Source: Pteria penguin
Taxonomy: Eukaryota; Mollusca; Bivalvia; Pterioida; Pteriidae
Reading direction: 5' to 3'
Length of the DNA: 64,000 nt
Assembly: GCA_035048485.1 (NCBI GenBank)
Contig: CM068583.1
Coordinates: 47,621,790-47,685,789, forward strand
Part shown: positions 62,001-64,000 of the stretch, piece by piece
Numbering within the stretch: position 1 is the first letter of the stretch
Layout of the letters: each line of letters begins with the position of its first letter
Notes under the pieces: generated by a model
What the model was told of the DNA's origin: nothing
The model's database searches: none
The model's input: the letters and a program-made list of their open reading frames with translations, nothing else
Made by a program: the position numbers and the translations under genes

Positions 62001-62496
62001 ACATAAGGTTTCGCAACTTAAGTCATGACTTTTGACAATTTCTGCATCTGTGAAATTTGAAACCCATTGACTGAATATCTTTGGAAACTTTGCATCACAA
62101 CCAAAGTAATGATGGATGGACAGACACACAAACAACTCCTATAGGGTATCTGTATCAAAACCAGGACCTAACAAAAGGTAAACATAGGTGTCATTGTAAG
62201 AGAAAAGTGTGTTGAATGGACTCACAGACAAGACTGCTATATTTAAAGCTTGTTCAAAAAACAATTACACTTACTTTAATGGTCTCTACATCTCTAGGAT
62301 AGAGTACAAAATGAACATCTCTCACTGTTGTGCTGGAATGATTTTCGGAAAATTTCTTTACTTCTTTGTAGAAATGTTTAGCAACTGAAGCTCTATCATA
62401 ATTTATTTTGCCTGTTCCAATAGCTGGAAAGGCAATGCTATTGTAACCCTTCTTGTCAGCATATTCCAAACATTCAGATACAAATTTGCACAATAC
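19744..62496 (-). CDS. PARP14: PARP14-like macrodomain/WWE/PARP ADP-ribosyltransferase, 3' part (16 exons)
   Basis: Joined CDS, minus strand: 62496-62275, 61827-61767, 60044-59977, 56493-56260, 53588-53367, 51699-51504, 50679-50572, 49336-49268, 49063-48881, 48315-48112, 40748-40543, 39163-38957, 34630-34420, 33550-33318, 20937-20754, 20033-19744. All introns are GT-AG and phases match throughout; 2898 nt encode 965 residues plus TAA. Domains by residue within this part: second half of macrodomain A (1-75), macrodomain B (about 98-270), Ser/Pro-rich linker (270-333), macrodomain C (about 335-525), KH-like segment (about 555-650), WWE (about 655-732), PARP catalytic domain (about 745-965). This order matches the PARP14 family, whose members bind ADP-ribose through macrodomains and usually transfer single ADP-ribose units to proteins, often in innate immunity. 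The N-terminus and promoter lie beyond 64000. Family call is firm; exact orthology to human PARP14 rather than PARP15 or an expanded paralogue is inference. Confidence 0.9.
20034..20753 (-). other. last intron of the PARP14-like gene
   Basis: 720-bp A+T-rich GT-AG intron (gtaagt to ttgtag). I see no repeat family, ORF or structured element in it, making it the only larger intron here apparently free of recognisable transposons. Confidence 0.75.
20754..20937 (-). CDS. PARP14: PARP14-like exon: PARP catalytic core with catalytic His
   Basis: 184 nt, phase 0 to phase 1; acceptor ttacag, donor AAC A|gtaagt. It encodes IERIQNPSLYQQYAAKK, a near-universal PARP signature, then RELWHGAPPNAI with the NAD-binding His (residue 846 of this part) and GFNRSYCNQN. 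It is separated from the previous exon by a 12.4-kb intron full of transposons. Confidence 0.94.
20938..23238. other. intron sequence: dispersed repeats
   Basis: First part (read left to right) of the 12.4-kb intron 20938-33317. It holds a 'ttgctcacctgagcacatga' repeat (21090-21540), an AGGTCA-type unit (21600-21830), the inverted-end element at 21868-22723, and further 'tgatggatctggtcaaaaa' repeats at 22900-23230. Confidence 0.6.
21868..22723. mobile_element. 0.86-kb inverted-end element, copy 1
   Basis: Ends gagtcagcttt and gaagccgactc form short inverted repeats, and the body is about 95% or more identical to 57778-58655. It carries a G-rich run near 21951 and a region readable as RNERAIDNFMATSF-like peptide in the other copy, but no transposase motif. 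Probably a non-autonomous DNA element. Confidence 0.65.
23239..25745. repeat. 2.5-kb tandem duplication, copy 1
   Basis: The segment beginning attcttccagcaattctgaa at 23239 reappears at 25746, a shift of 2507 bp, and the whole interval is nearly identical to 25746-28301. It contains ordinary dispersed repeats: an AGGTCA-type unit (23945-24240) and repeated 'tgtgaccttgaccttgcaga' units (24770-25400). It lies inside the long PARP intron and does not include any exon. Confidence 0.85.
24073..24085. promoter_or_regulatory. perfect DR1 nuclear-receptor motif (repeat-borne)
   Basis: AGGTCAAAGGTCA, two AGGTCA half sites separated by one base, the consensus bound by RXR-type heterodimers and HNF4. 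Present again at 26583-26595 (the tandem duplicate) and 46146-46158. Motif match only; no evidence of function. Confidence 0.3.
25746..28301. repeat. 2.5-kb tandem duplication, copy 2
   Basis: Second copy, ending near 28301 where both copies share cttgaaccgaa. Small indels and substitutions separate it from copy 1 (for example an extra block near 26850 and loss of sequence near 26560), so it is probably a true old tandem duplication rather than an assembly repeat. Confidence 0.85.
28302..28669. other. intron sequence, nothing recognised
   Basis: Between the tandem duplication and the hAT-like element. No repeat or coding signal recognised. Confidence 0.5.
28678..29411. mobile_element. hAT-type non-autonomous DNA transposon
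   Basis: 734 bp with terminal inverted repeats TAGTGTTGTAA at the left end and its reverse complement TTACAACACTA at the right. It is flanked by a perfect 8-bp target duplication gccactac (28670-28677 and 29412-29419). An 8-bp duplication and a TAGTG-type end fit the hAT superfamily. It is rich in ncgatatcg/attatcga words and has no transposase ORF. Located in a PARP intron. Confidence 0.85.
29817..30421 (+). pseudogene. mariner transposase, N-terminal part
   Basis: Starts MVGKRAENVIEIRAYIKGRS. It has two helix-turn-helix units (about residues 1-55, and RYTVRQLAKMTGLSLARIHC) that bind the inverted repeats, then HLLTDNQKRSRVDKAKSLL and VTGDETWVYFFEPKRK with the first catalytic Asp. A stop (TGA) at about 30354 precedes NVRRPSIAKRIRTVRKV, where the nested insertion cuts in. 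Chosen start matches the usual N-terminal length. Confidence 0.88.
30422..32423. mobile_element. 2.0-kb element nested in the mariner
   Basis: Imperfect inverted ends: left TAGTGTTAAATCTA and right TAGATAAAACACTA, with AAGGT directly repeated on both sides (30417-30421 and 32424-32428). Subterminal short repeats are all in one direction: aaaagggcac three times at the left (about 30452-30507) and aagggcatggcgc three times at the right (about 32335-32390). It joins exactly where the mariner protein is cut (RTVRKV / LYVIFFDNKGP). No transposase recognised; probably a non-autonomous DNA transposon, superfamily uncertain. Confidence 0.75.
32424..32910 (+). pseudogene. mariner transposase, C-terminal part
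   Basis: Resumes LYVIFFDNKGPIMQIPVPK and contains YLRLLHDNALAHKARIV (second Asp) and HPAFSPDLAPCDFFLFPKLK (third Asp). Exactly 34 residues separate the last two acidic residues, the DD34D spacing of true mariners. The frame is open to the stop after GQGKVK, so this half looks young. Upstream residues before LYVIFF come from the nested element and are not transposase. Confidence 0.9.
32974..33317. other. intron sequence, nothing recognised
   Basis: Short stretch between the mariner and the exon 33318-33550; no repeat identified. Confidence 0.5.
33318..33550 (-). CDS. PARP14: PARP14-like exon: N-terminal part of PARP catalytic domain
   Basis: 233 nt, phase 1 to phase 0; acceptor cacag before GA GCT CAG ATG, donor AAG|gtaagt. 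It encodes MKLPEIWVQMGD and the helix YKQVAKKFTDSVLQGVYNTK, the standard beginning of PARP14/15 catalytic domains (LPxxW, then the yxxVxxxF helix). The ATG at 33540-33542 is internal, not a start, because the upstream WWE exon joins here in phase. Confidence 0.9.
33551..34419. other. intron between WWE and PARP exons
   Basis: A+T-rich. Near 33800-34090 a segment (cataattcaagataatgtaatg and its approximate reverse complement cattacattatcttgaattata) forms an inverted repeat of roughly 20 bases with a 200-base spacer, suggesting a small foldback element at about 33800-34050. Confidence 0.5.
34420..34630 (-). CDS. PARP14: PARP14-like exon: WWE domain
   Basis: 211 nt, phase 0 to phase 1; acceptor cctag, donor GAT G|gtaaac. 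It encodes MQLENAYKNKDSPKIVTLHS then GDFLVDLQTMKEY, the conserved QLExAY and second-half strands of WWE domains, which bind ADP-ribose chains or iso-ADP-ribose in some proteins. The first tryptophan is on the preceding exon; the second expected W position is not obvious, so ligand binding is uncertain. Confidence 0.9.
34743..35582. mobile_element. probable pogo/Tigger-type non-autonomous element
   Basis: The left end (TA)CAGTGAAATCTG and right end complementary to CAGTATAAACTG are both bounded by TA. Both ends carry further imperfectly matching words (tattcagaataggtaaa against tattcgctttacttc, and gggacca near each end). The body has no transposase domain; the 111-codon ORF at 34971 is unrecognised. 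The ends are diverged, so confidence is moderate. Confidence 0.5.
35585..38956. other. intron sequence: dispersed and tandem repeats
   Basis: Contents: (CA)n at about 35935-35965; a 'gacctgcaaa/ggcaacaa' type repeat at 36190-36860 ending in tatgatgggcatataaaaa; two tandem units of about 165-180 bp at 37010-37310 (tcaaagggcaataactcttgg); 'cccaagtgggcctatattgc' repeat from 37765; and a 26-bp tandem pair (tggattatattaagattttt) at about 38783-38836. No gene seen. Confidence 0.6.
38957..39163 (-). CDS. PARP14: PARP14-like exon: KH-like unit and start of WWE
   Basis: 69 codons, phase 0 at both ends; acceptor acttag, donor ATG|gtaaaa. It has no long ORF-track entry because it opens and closes in phase with no internal ATG at its start. 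It encodes VKLKIEIQQNRVIIDGPKKD then DAKDEVQKVLRNI, a strand-strand-helix KH-like unit, and ends HIATFVQWSVM, whose QW is the first conserved tryptophan of a WWE domain. Confidence 0.85.
39164..39950. other. intron sequence, nothing recognised
   Basis: Between the KH/WWE exon and the mariner relic. No repeat family recognised. Confidence 0.5.
39960..40430 (-). pseudogene. degraded mariner transposase relic (C-terminal half)
   Basis: On the minus strand the reading RGALLLNHNAPTHTFQVETT is a mutated form of the mariner LLHDNAPAHT motif. It is followed by KECSFKPHPHF at the place of the HPPYSPDLAP motif and then by C-terminal wording such as VVDTVYEYLGT. The second catalytic Asp is Asn and stops occur (for example in SHI*P), so it is inactive. 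It is a different mariner lineage from the one at 29626. Confidence 0.7.
40543..40748 (-). CDS. PARP14: PARP14-like exon: linker and first KH-like segment
   Basis: 206 nt, phase 1 to phase 0; acceptor tttcag, donor GAG|gtaagc. It contains VTVWIYSDDDLNIRKAQLEI, an alternation of strand and helix like the degenerate KH/RRM-type units that lie between the macrodomains and WWE domain of PARP14. Domain naming here rests on position and general pattern rather than a clear motif. Confidence 0.88.
40749..42720. other. intron sequence: AGGTCA-type repeats
   Basis: Start (left side) of the 7.4-kb intron 40749-48111. It has a 'ccccaaatggatttaatact' relative of the gctcacctgag family near 40915, two AGGTCA-type units (41340-41560 and 41560-41830), and two to three tandem units of about 140 bp at 42110-42500 (ttgaccttgcagaaatcacc, then tgatacaattctgatgaa). 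Related units occur at 13110-13330. Confidence 0.6.
42728..42765. repeat. left part of a 'gctcacctgag' repeat, split by the pogo-like element
   Basis: The words aaggcccaagtcggcctaca then tcgctcacctgagTA continue only after 44269 (TAcctagattaccggtatca). Uninterrupted relatives at about 46494-46550 and 54498-54550 read straight through gagtacctaga. Confidence 0.8.
42766..44269. mobile_element. pogo/Tigger-type non-autonomous transposon
   Basis: 1504 bp. The left end is CAGTGGACTCCATTTTATCT and the right end is its imperfect reverse complement (agattaaacggaatccactg), with TA at both sides (42764-42765, 44270-44271). Subterminal atctgata words repeat many times at both ends. No transposase ORF was recognised. 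The family call is from the CAGTGGA-type end and TA duplication. Confidence 0.82.
44272..45840. repeat. intronic dispersed repeat, relative of 54520-56110
   Basis: From atcagtcatgcagaaaggaa onward, including gactaagtcaacacaaatgt and gatattaagcatttgctct, it parallels 54530-55760 over about 1.1 kb. Internal units repeat 'ggtggcgccacctgt', 'gaccttgagtact' and 'tctgaagaagaagttgaaaa'. It ends near 45800 with atagctcacttgagcctt. Confidence 0.75.
45840..46080. repeat. minisatellite of about 30-bp units
   Basis: Seven or so imperfect units of the type 'ggaaaaaaggaatatgtaca' followed by 'ccaagtacat'. ORFs on both strands here (for example an apparent 113-codon minus ORF) are by-products of the repeat. 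Confidence 0.75.
46081..48111. repeat. intronic dispersed repeats
   Basis: AGGTCA-type units (46090-46440, with a DR1 motif at 46146-46158), then a 'gcccaagtgggcctatatcg' repeat from 46495 holding three tandem-like blocks of 'gtggcgccatctgt' plus 'ttctgaagaagaagttgaaa' to about 47640, then unassigned sequence up to the exon. Confidence 0.65.
48112..48315 (-). CDS. PARP14: PARP14-like exon: macrodomain C C-terminal part
   Basis: 204 nt, phase 1 at both ends; acceptor ttgaag, donor TCA G|gtaagt. It encodes DGYTKFNEQNIGHTFLKAVS and ITVVKIVAFQEGMVFPISKA, the last helix and strand of macrodomain C. The tail (EQSILGKVS) runs into the linker before the KH-like segment. Confidence 0.9.
48881..49063 (-). 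CDS. PARP14: PARP14-like exon: macrodomain C core
   Basis: 183 nt, phase 1 at both ends; acceptor taacag, donor ACA G|gtaact. It encodes ITSTSGCGISNIKYIIHIEC and, at the end, TTIAFPVLGTG, the second ligand loop. The reading frame continues without a gap into the next exon at DGYTKF. Confidence 0.9.
49268..49336 (-). CDS. PARP14: PARP14-like exon: macrodomain C glycine loop and helix
   Basis: A 69-nt exon, phase 1 at both ends, too short for the usual ORF cut-off. The acceptor is ttacag and the donor is AAG G|gtttga, a weaker GT donor. It encodes GGVSGAIQKKCDTKLLEAER, the glycine-rich loop and first helix, completing DFSQ-GGVSGAI across the intron. Confidence 0.85.
49674..50146. mobile_element. 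foldback element with 9-bp target duplication (Mutator-like MITE)
   Basis: 473 bp. The left end starts catctttacgagtcaagggg and the right end is complementary (with catcttcatgagtcaagggg read on the other strand). Arms stay similar for about 60-70 bp through gatgtgctac, aacttctctct, ccttgact and gcattcaaag. It is flanked by a perfect 9-bp direct repeat atctcttag (49665-49673 and 50147-50155). Long inverted repeats with a 9-bp duplication are the Mutator superfamily pattern. Confidence 0.82.
50572..50679 (-). CDS. PARP14: PARP14-like exon: start of macrodomain C
   Basis: 108 nt, phase 1 at both ends; acceptor ttgtag, donor CAA G|gtatgt. It encodes VVVGNTTLNVSGGNLIDQ followed by KVDAIVNSTNLDLDFSQ. 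The IVN asparagine and following loop are the standard adenosine/ribose-binding elements, so this macrodomain looks canonical, unlike B. Confidence 0.92.
50680..51503. other. intron sequence with 'gtcatgaaatttacaa' short repeats
   Basis: The words catgaaatttacaa or catgaaaattacaa recur at about 50795, 50915, 50955 and 51105, giving a loose short-repeat cluster. No gene or element recognised. Confidence 0.5.
51504..51699 (-). CDS. PARP14: PARP14-like exon: Ser/Pro-rich inter-macrodomain linker
   Basis: 196 nt, phase 0 to phase 1. The acceptor is attgag behind a T-run and the donor is AAT G|gtaaga. It opens with AFQNEEVS, the usual tail of a macrodomain, then has low-complexity PKPSTFSSISSSIFTKTRIF and PKPAEPSIQAILGKKQN. 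It is probably a flexible spacer between macrodomains B and C. No domain is recognised in the middle of the exon. Confidence 0.82.
51700..53366. repeat. intron with tandem 'gtcacagtgaccta' repeat family
   Basis: From about 52370 to 53240 at least five diverged units carry 'aaggtcaaggtcacagtgac', 'tacatgacacatccccttcc', 'catgatgcatccac' and 'gctatggttcaaaagttatg'. The block closes with gaacagacgaacagggcgat. 51700-52370 is unassigned A+T-rich sequence. Confidence 0.7.
52391..53099. promoter_or_regulatory. cluster of estrogen-response-element-like palindromes (repeat-borne)
   Basis: AGGTCACAGTGACCT, a perfect match to the classic ERE (AGGTCAnnnTGACCT), occurs at 52514-52528, 52928-52942 and 53085-53099. 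One-mismatch and weaker versions lie at 52391-52405 and 52812-52826. Steroid-type receptors bind this palindrome as dimers. Whether anything binds here is unknown; the motif is part of a repeat unit. Confidence 0.35.
53367..53588 (-). CDS. PARP14: PARP14-like exon: macrodomain B second half
   Basis: 74 codons, phase 0 at both ends; acceptor ttgtag, donor GTG|gtaaga. It contains SIAFPCLGSGFNGYPHDRSA, the canonical phosphate-binding loop region, and IKTIHFVSLADDTKSLV, the closing strand. The second half is therefore more conserved than the first half encoded by the upstream exon. Confidence 0.92.
53589..54290. other. unassigned intronic segment, CG-richer than its surroundings
   Basis: From about 53700 to 54170 the sequence carries more CG dinucleotides than the flanking intron and has a 100-codon plus ORF (53826-54128, starting MPKKMRKNFVSVNK). 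No domain, splice context or known repeat is recognised. It could be an unrecognised transposon piece. Confidence 0.4.
54300..54480. repeat. minisatellite of 'gactgtacatatatgctg' units
   Basis: Three to four units of roughly 48-60 bp with 'agactgtacatatatgctg' and 'tgtacatgtgtatta'. ORFs on both strands (His/Tyr/Ile-rich) are artefacts of the repeat. Confidence 0.75.
54495..56115. repeat. full 'gctcacctgag' dispersed repeat
   Basis: It starts with gggcctatatcgctcacctg and ends with atagctcacttgagccttt followed by ggctccggtgagctaaaaa, so the two ends are roughly inverted (gctcacctgag against ctccggtgagc). The middle parallels 44280-45360. The uninterrupted start serves as an empty-site reference for the pogo-like insertion at 42766. 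Confidence 0.7.
56260..56493 (-). CDS. PARP14: PARP14-like exon: macrodomain B first half
   Basis: 78 codons, phase 0 at both ends; acceptor attttag, donor ATG|gtatgt. It begins VDAIVCCGRSNLDLRHGK. The DAIV strand is kept, but the asparagine expected in VDAIVN is Cys and the glycine-rich GGGVAG-type loop is replaced by RHGKAMQ. Later EVAVISGGNLKCKHVFLGTL matches the conserved central strand of the fold. Loss of the ADP-ribose contacts suggests weakened or altered ligand binding (inference). Confidence 0.9.
56494..57777. repeat. intronic dispersed repeats
   Basis: 56970-57490 is a full 'agcaatgccaagcatggcatgatacgcc' type repeat with 'tgtgaccttcacctttgacc', closing in 'cataatacgccccgtcttaa', a relative of 24540-25690 and 36180-36860. 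The rest is unassigned. Confidence 0.6.
57778..58655. mobile_element. 0.88-kb inverted-end element, copy 2
   Basis: Ends gagtcggcttt and gaagccgactc are inverted; the same 5' context ggactcaaaagtcctga precedes both copies (21851 and 57761). It is nearly identical to 21868-22723. It holds a 110-codon ORF (57907-58239, starting MYKMLIKFALFILSYG) that is shortened to 66 codons by changes in the other copy, and that matches no family I know. Confidence 0.7.
58656..59976. repeat. intronic dispersed repeats
   Basis: 'ggatccaccccttgatggat' type units at about 58670-58850 and 59620-59950. Between them is A-rich sequence (58900-59560) with three loosely similar blocks ('cttttaaataaccctttaaa', 'gcttcattgcttctctctac') also related to 13640-14140. 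Confidence 0.6.
59977..60044 (-). CDS. PARP14: PARP14-like exon: start of macrodomain B
   Basis: A 68-nt exon with acceptor ttgtag and donor CAG|gtaaat. It encodes YKSPTCQITVMVETSSISKK, the beta-strand that precedes VDAIV in macrodomains, and joins in phase to the next exon beginning VDAIVCC. Confidence 0.82.
60045..61300. other. intron sequence with local palindromes
   Basis: Around 60290-61110 two ends share words in inverse order (ggggttaccatgcgagtgta near 60315 against aacactagcatggtgaccct near 61100; gacagggtat near 60350 against ataccctgtcag near 61081), suggesting an 0.8-kb inverted-end element from about 60310 to 61120. An internal palindrome ttggtttaataccaa/ttaaaccaagtgact lies near 60440-60475. 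No ORF. Confidence 0.5.
61329..61604 (+). mobile_element. tRNA-derived SINE with perfect 14-bp target duplication
   Basis: The tRNA-like head has gtggcctagtggtatcgtgc (A-box) and ggggttcgattccc (B-box), followed by a body with cacgttaaagatccctcact and a tail gacgttaaac plus (atca)n. It is flanked by tgattttcaactaa at 61315-61328 and 61605-61618, perfectly matching. The intact head, tail and duplication indicate a recent LINE-mobilised insertion in a PARP intron. The body resembles the conserved-core SINE groups reported in molluscs; the exact family is not assigned. Confidence 0.88.
61767..61827 (-). CDS. PARP14: PARP14-like exon: linker after macrodomain A
   Basis: Small exon (61 nt), phase 0 to phase 1, too short for an ordinary ORF scan. 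It was found because it follows the previous exon in phase (VETIK then VFEAEQTKQLSKRQ). The acceptor is attcag and the donor is ACA A|gtatga. It encodes a charged/polar linker between macrodomains A and B. Confidence 0.8.
61828..62274. other. intron sequence, one 'gacttttgacaatttctgc' repeat
   Basis: A 447-bp intron. It contains a stretch ending in gatggacagacacacaaac on the plus strand, a typical terminus of AGGTCA-type repeats; otherwise unassigned. Confidence 0.5.
62275..62496 (-). CDS. PARP14: PARP14-like exon: second half of macrodomain A
   Basis: Phase 0 to phase 0, 74 codons. The acceptor is ttacag before GTA TTG and the donor is AAA|gtaagt. The segment SIAFPAIGTGKINYDRASVA carries the GxG loop that contacts ADP-ribose in macrodomains, and RDVHFVLYPRDVETIK is the usual last strand and helix. 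The first half of this domain must be upstream, beyond 64000; I could not find it at 62497-64000. Confidence 0.9.
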
Positions 62497-64000
62497 CTGT
62501 AATATATAAGAAATGGTGATGGAATTCACATTTCATTACAATTCTAGAAAATTGACATAGTAAAGAACAGTCTCACCAGTAATTTTAGCTAACAATGCCA
62601 TCAGTCCAAATGAATAATGTTTAAAGTTGAGAGTGATTACATCATAAAGGGTCATGACAAAAATTTTAGAATAATGAAATTTATGATGTCAGCTACTATC
62701 ATGGACCACATCTTAAAAGTCATGAGATGAATCTCTCTGTAGATACATTGTTTACACAAGAAATGGTGTCTGATTAAGTTGTAAAGGGTCACAAAAACAA
62801 AACTTGTTAAATTATAAAACACTGACAATATGTTCAACTAAGTCTCATGGGGCAACATACTACAAATATGAAAGAAATCTGTTAAAAGATAAATGACAAC
62901 TGGCAACAATTCAGCTGACATGTGAACTGAATCTGTATTTCTCTATGAGGACCATTGTGACTTAATTCTAGGGCAACATCTGTATCCAGAAAACAGATCT
63001 ACTTTACTCCTAAAGTAGGTTATGGTCCATCAATCCAGCTGAAATGCATAATGAACTCGTATTTCTGTGAAAGGAAGGTTGTGACTGAATGTAAGGGCAA
63101 TGTAACTATCTGTATCCATAATTATGAGATCAAAAGAGAAAACAGAAGACATCTGACAAGCTGTATGAGACAAATCACCGAGGACATGCACACAAAAAAT
63201 GACAATAGCATAATATACACAGAACGACATTACAAAAATATTCGATTGTGCTGCGGTTACGATACCGGCTTAGGATGGTCATTGAAGTAACAAACGTCAC
63301 TCAATCGGTGTGGTTAACCGGTTTACGGGCGCTCAAAGTACAGAAAACATGAGTCTGACGAATGGACAGTTGGACGGACAACATTATAGCATAAATCATT
63401 CCGTCTTACAATGAAAGTATGAAAATATAGCATCAATCAAAAACCTAGGTCAAAAAAGATACTAAATAAGAAAGTCACATCTCTTTCTTTTCAGAAGATA
63501 TGGGAAAAGGTTAAAGTTTTTATCAAGATGTGTTTTTGAATCACGAATGTTCAATAAAGCAACTTTTGTAATGTCTTTTATCTTGAATACACCCCACCCC
63601 ATGGGAATATGCATGTAAACTATGAAGCCCTACCTCTTATGATTTGAAAGTTATAAACAATGTTAAATTTTTGAAATGTAGGTCAAAAGTTATGGTCAAG
63701 ATCACAAGGTCAAAGATTATTGTAGAAACAGAGAGGTCTTGCCATAAGGAATACACATGTGAAATATAAAAGCTCTACCTCTTACAATTCAAAAGTTATA
63801 ACCAATGTTTAATATTTTGAAATGTAGGTCAAATGTCACCATCAAGGTCACAAGTTCAATAACCTTGGTGTAATTTAAAAGGGAGTATGCATGTCAAAAA
63901 ATGTGGTCTCTATCTCTCATGGTTCAAAAGTTATGGTTAAAGGTTAAAGTTGACAACAGACAAACAAACAGCAAGGCAAAAACAATATGCCCCAGATCTA
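62497..64000. other. upstream intron of the PARP14-like gene: repeats
   Basis: It contains the repeat shared with 12955-13070 (at 63130-63240), the Penelope-tail fragment (63240-63330), and two AGGTCA-type units (63440-64000) running off the end. No macrodomain exon could be found on the minus strand here, so the preceding exon is beyond the window. Confidence 0.55.
63240..63330 (-). repeat. fragment of the Penelope-like element 3' region
   Basis: On the minus strand it reads gcccgtaaaccggttaacca, then atgaccatcctaagccggta, matching 9566-9660 in order with moderate divergence. Confidence 0.7.

Noticed and set aside
62497..64000. A further upstream PARP exon
   Set aside because: I searched the minus strand for a first-half macrodomain (VDAIVN-type) segment and found only repeats.
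1..64000. CRISPR arrays, bacterial operons or a phage-type system
   Set aside because: No short regularly spaced repeats with unique spacers, no ribosome-binding-site-led gene strings; gene structure and repeats are those of an animal genome.

Overview
The window is A+T-rich eukaryotic DNA, most likely from a bivalve mollusc. Genes are split by long introns with GT-AG borders. The filler is dominated by dispersed repeats built on AGGTCA-like runs and by 'cctatatcgctcacctgag' repeats, families I associate with bivalve genomes. A Penelope-like element and a tRNA-headed SINE point the same way. The species cannot be named from this sequence alone, and there is nothing prokaryotic or CRISPR-like.

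The one clear host gene is on the minus strand. It is a PARP14-type macrodomain/WWE/PARP protein whose last 16 coding exons lie between 62496 and the stop codon at 19744-19746. I set every border from splice sites and codon phase. The 16 exons total 2898 nt, which gives 965 codons plus the stop with all phases matching. In order they encode the second half of a macrodomain (A), a full but divergent macrodomain (B), a Ser/Pro-rich linker, a full canonical macrodomain (C), a KH-like segment, a WWE domain and a PARP catalytic domain with His, Tyr and probably Cys at the three signature positions. The 5' end lies beyond 64000. A second, weak minus-strand candidate is a possible first exon at 1119-1317 whose gene would continue left of the window.

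Layout. 1-2050 holds the exon candidate and a foldback. 2058-5960 is a broken EEP-RT LINE. 5960-6800 is a tandem repeat. 7660-9720 is a broken Penelope-like element. 10161-11430 is an inverted and direct array of a 386-bp tRNA-headed repeat. 11430-19743 holds dispersed repeats, a long tandem array (14930-15960) and a small SINE. 19744-62496 is the PARP gene, with introns full of transposons. These include a 2.5-kb tandem duplication, a hAT-type element with an 8-bp target duplication, a near-complete DD34D mariner split by a 2-kb nested element, a pogo-like element in a repeat whose empty copies survive nearby, a Mutator-like foldback with a 9-bp target duplication, a SINE with a perfect 14-bp target duplication, two copies of an 0.87-kb inverted-end element, and a degraded second mariner. 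62497-64000 is further intron and repeats.

I found no new multigene system. The points most worth following up are the unusual residues of macrodomain B and the PARP active site, the nested transposons with readable insertion histories, and an intronic repeat family carrying perfect estrogen-response-element palindromes and DR1 nuclear-receptor motifs.
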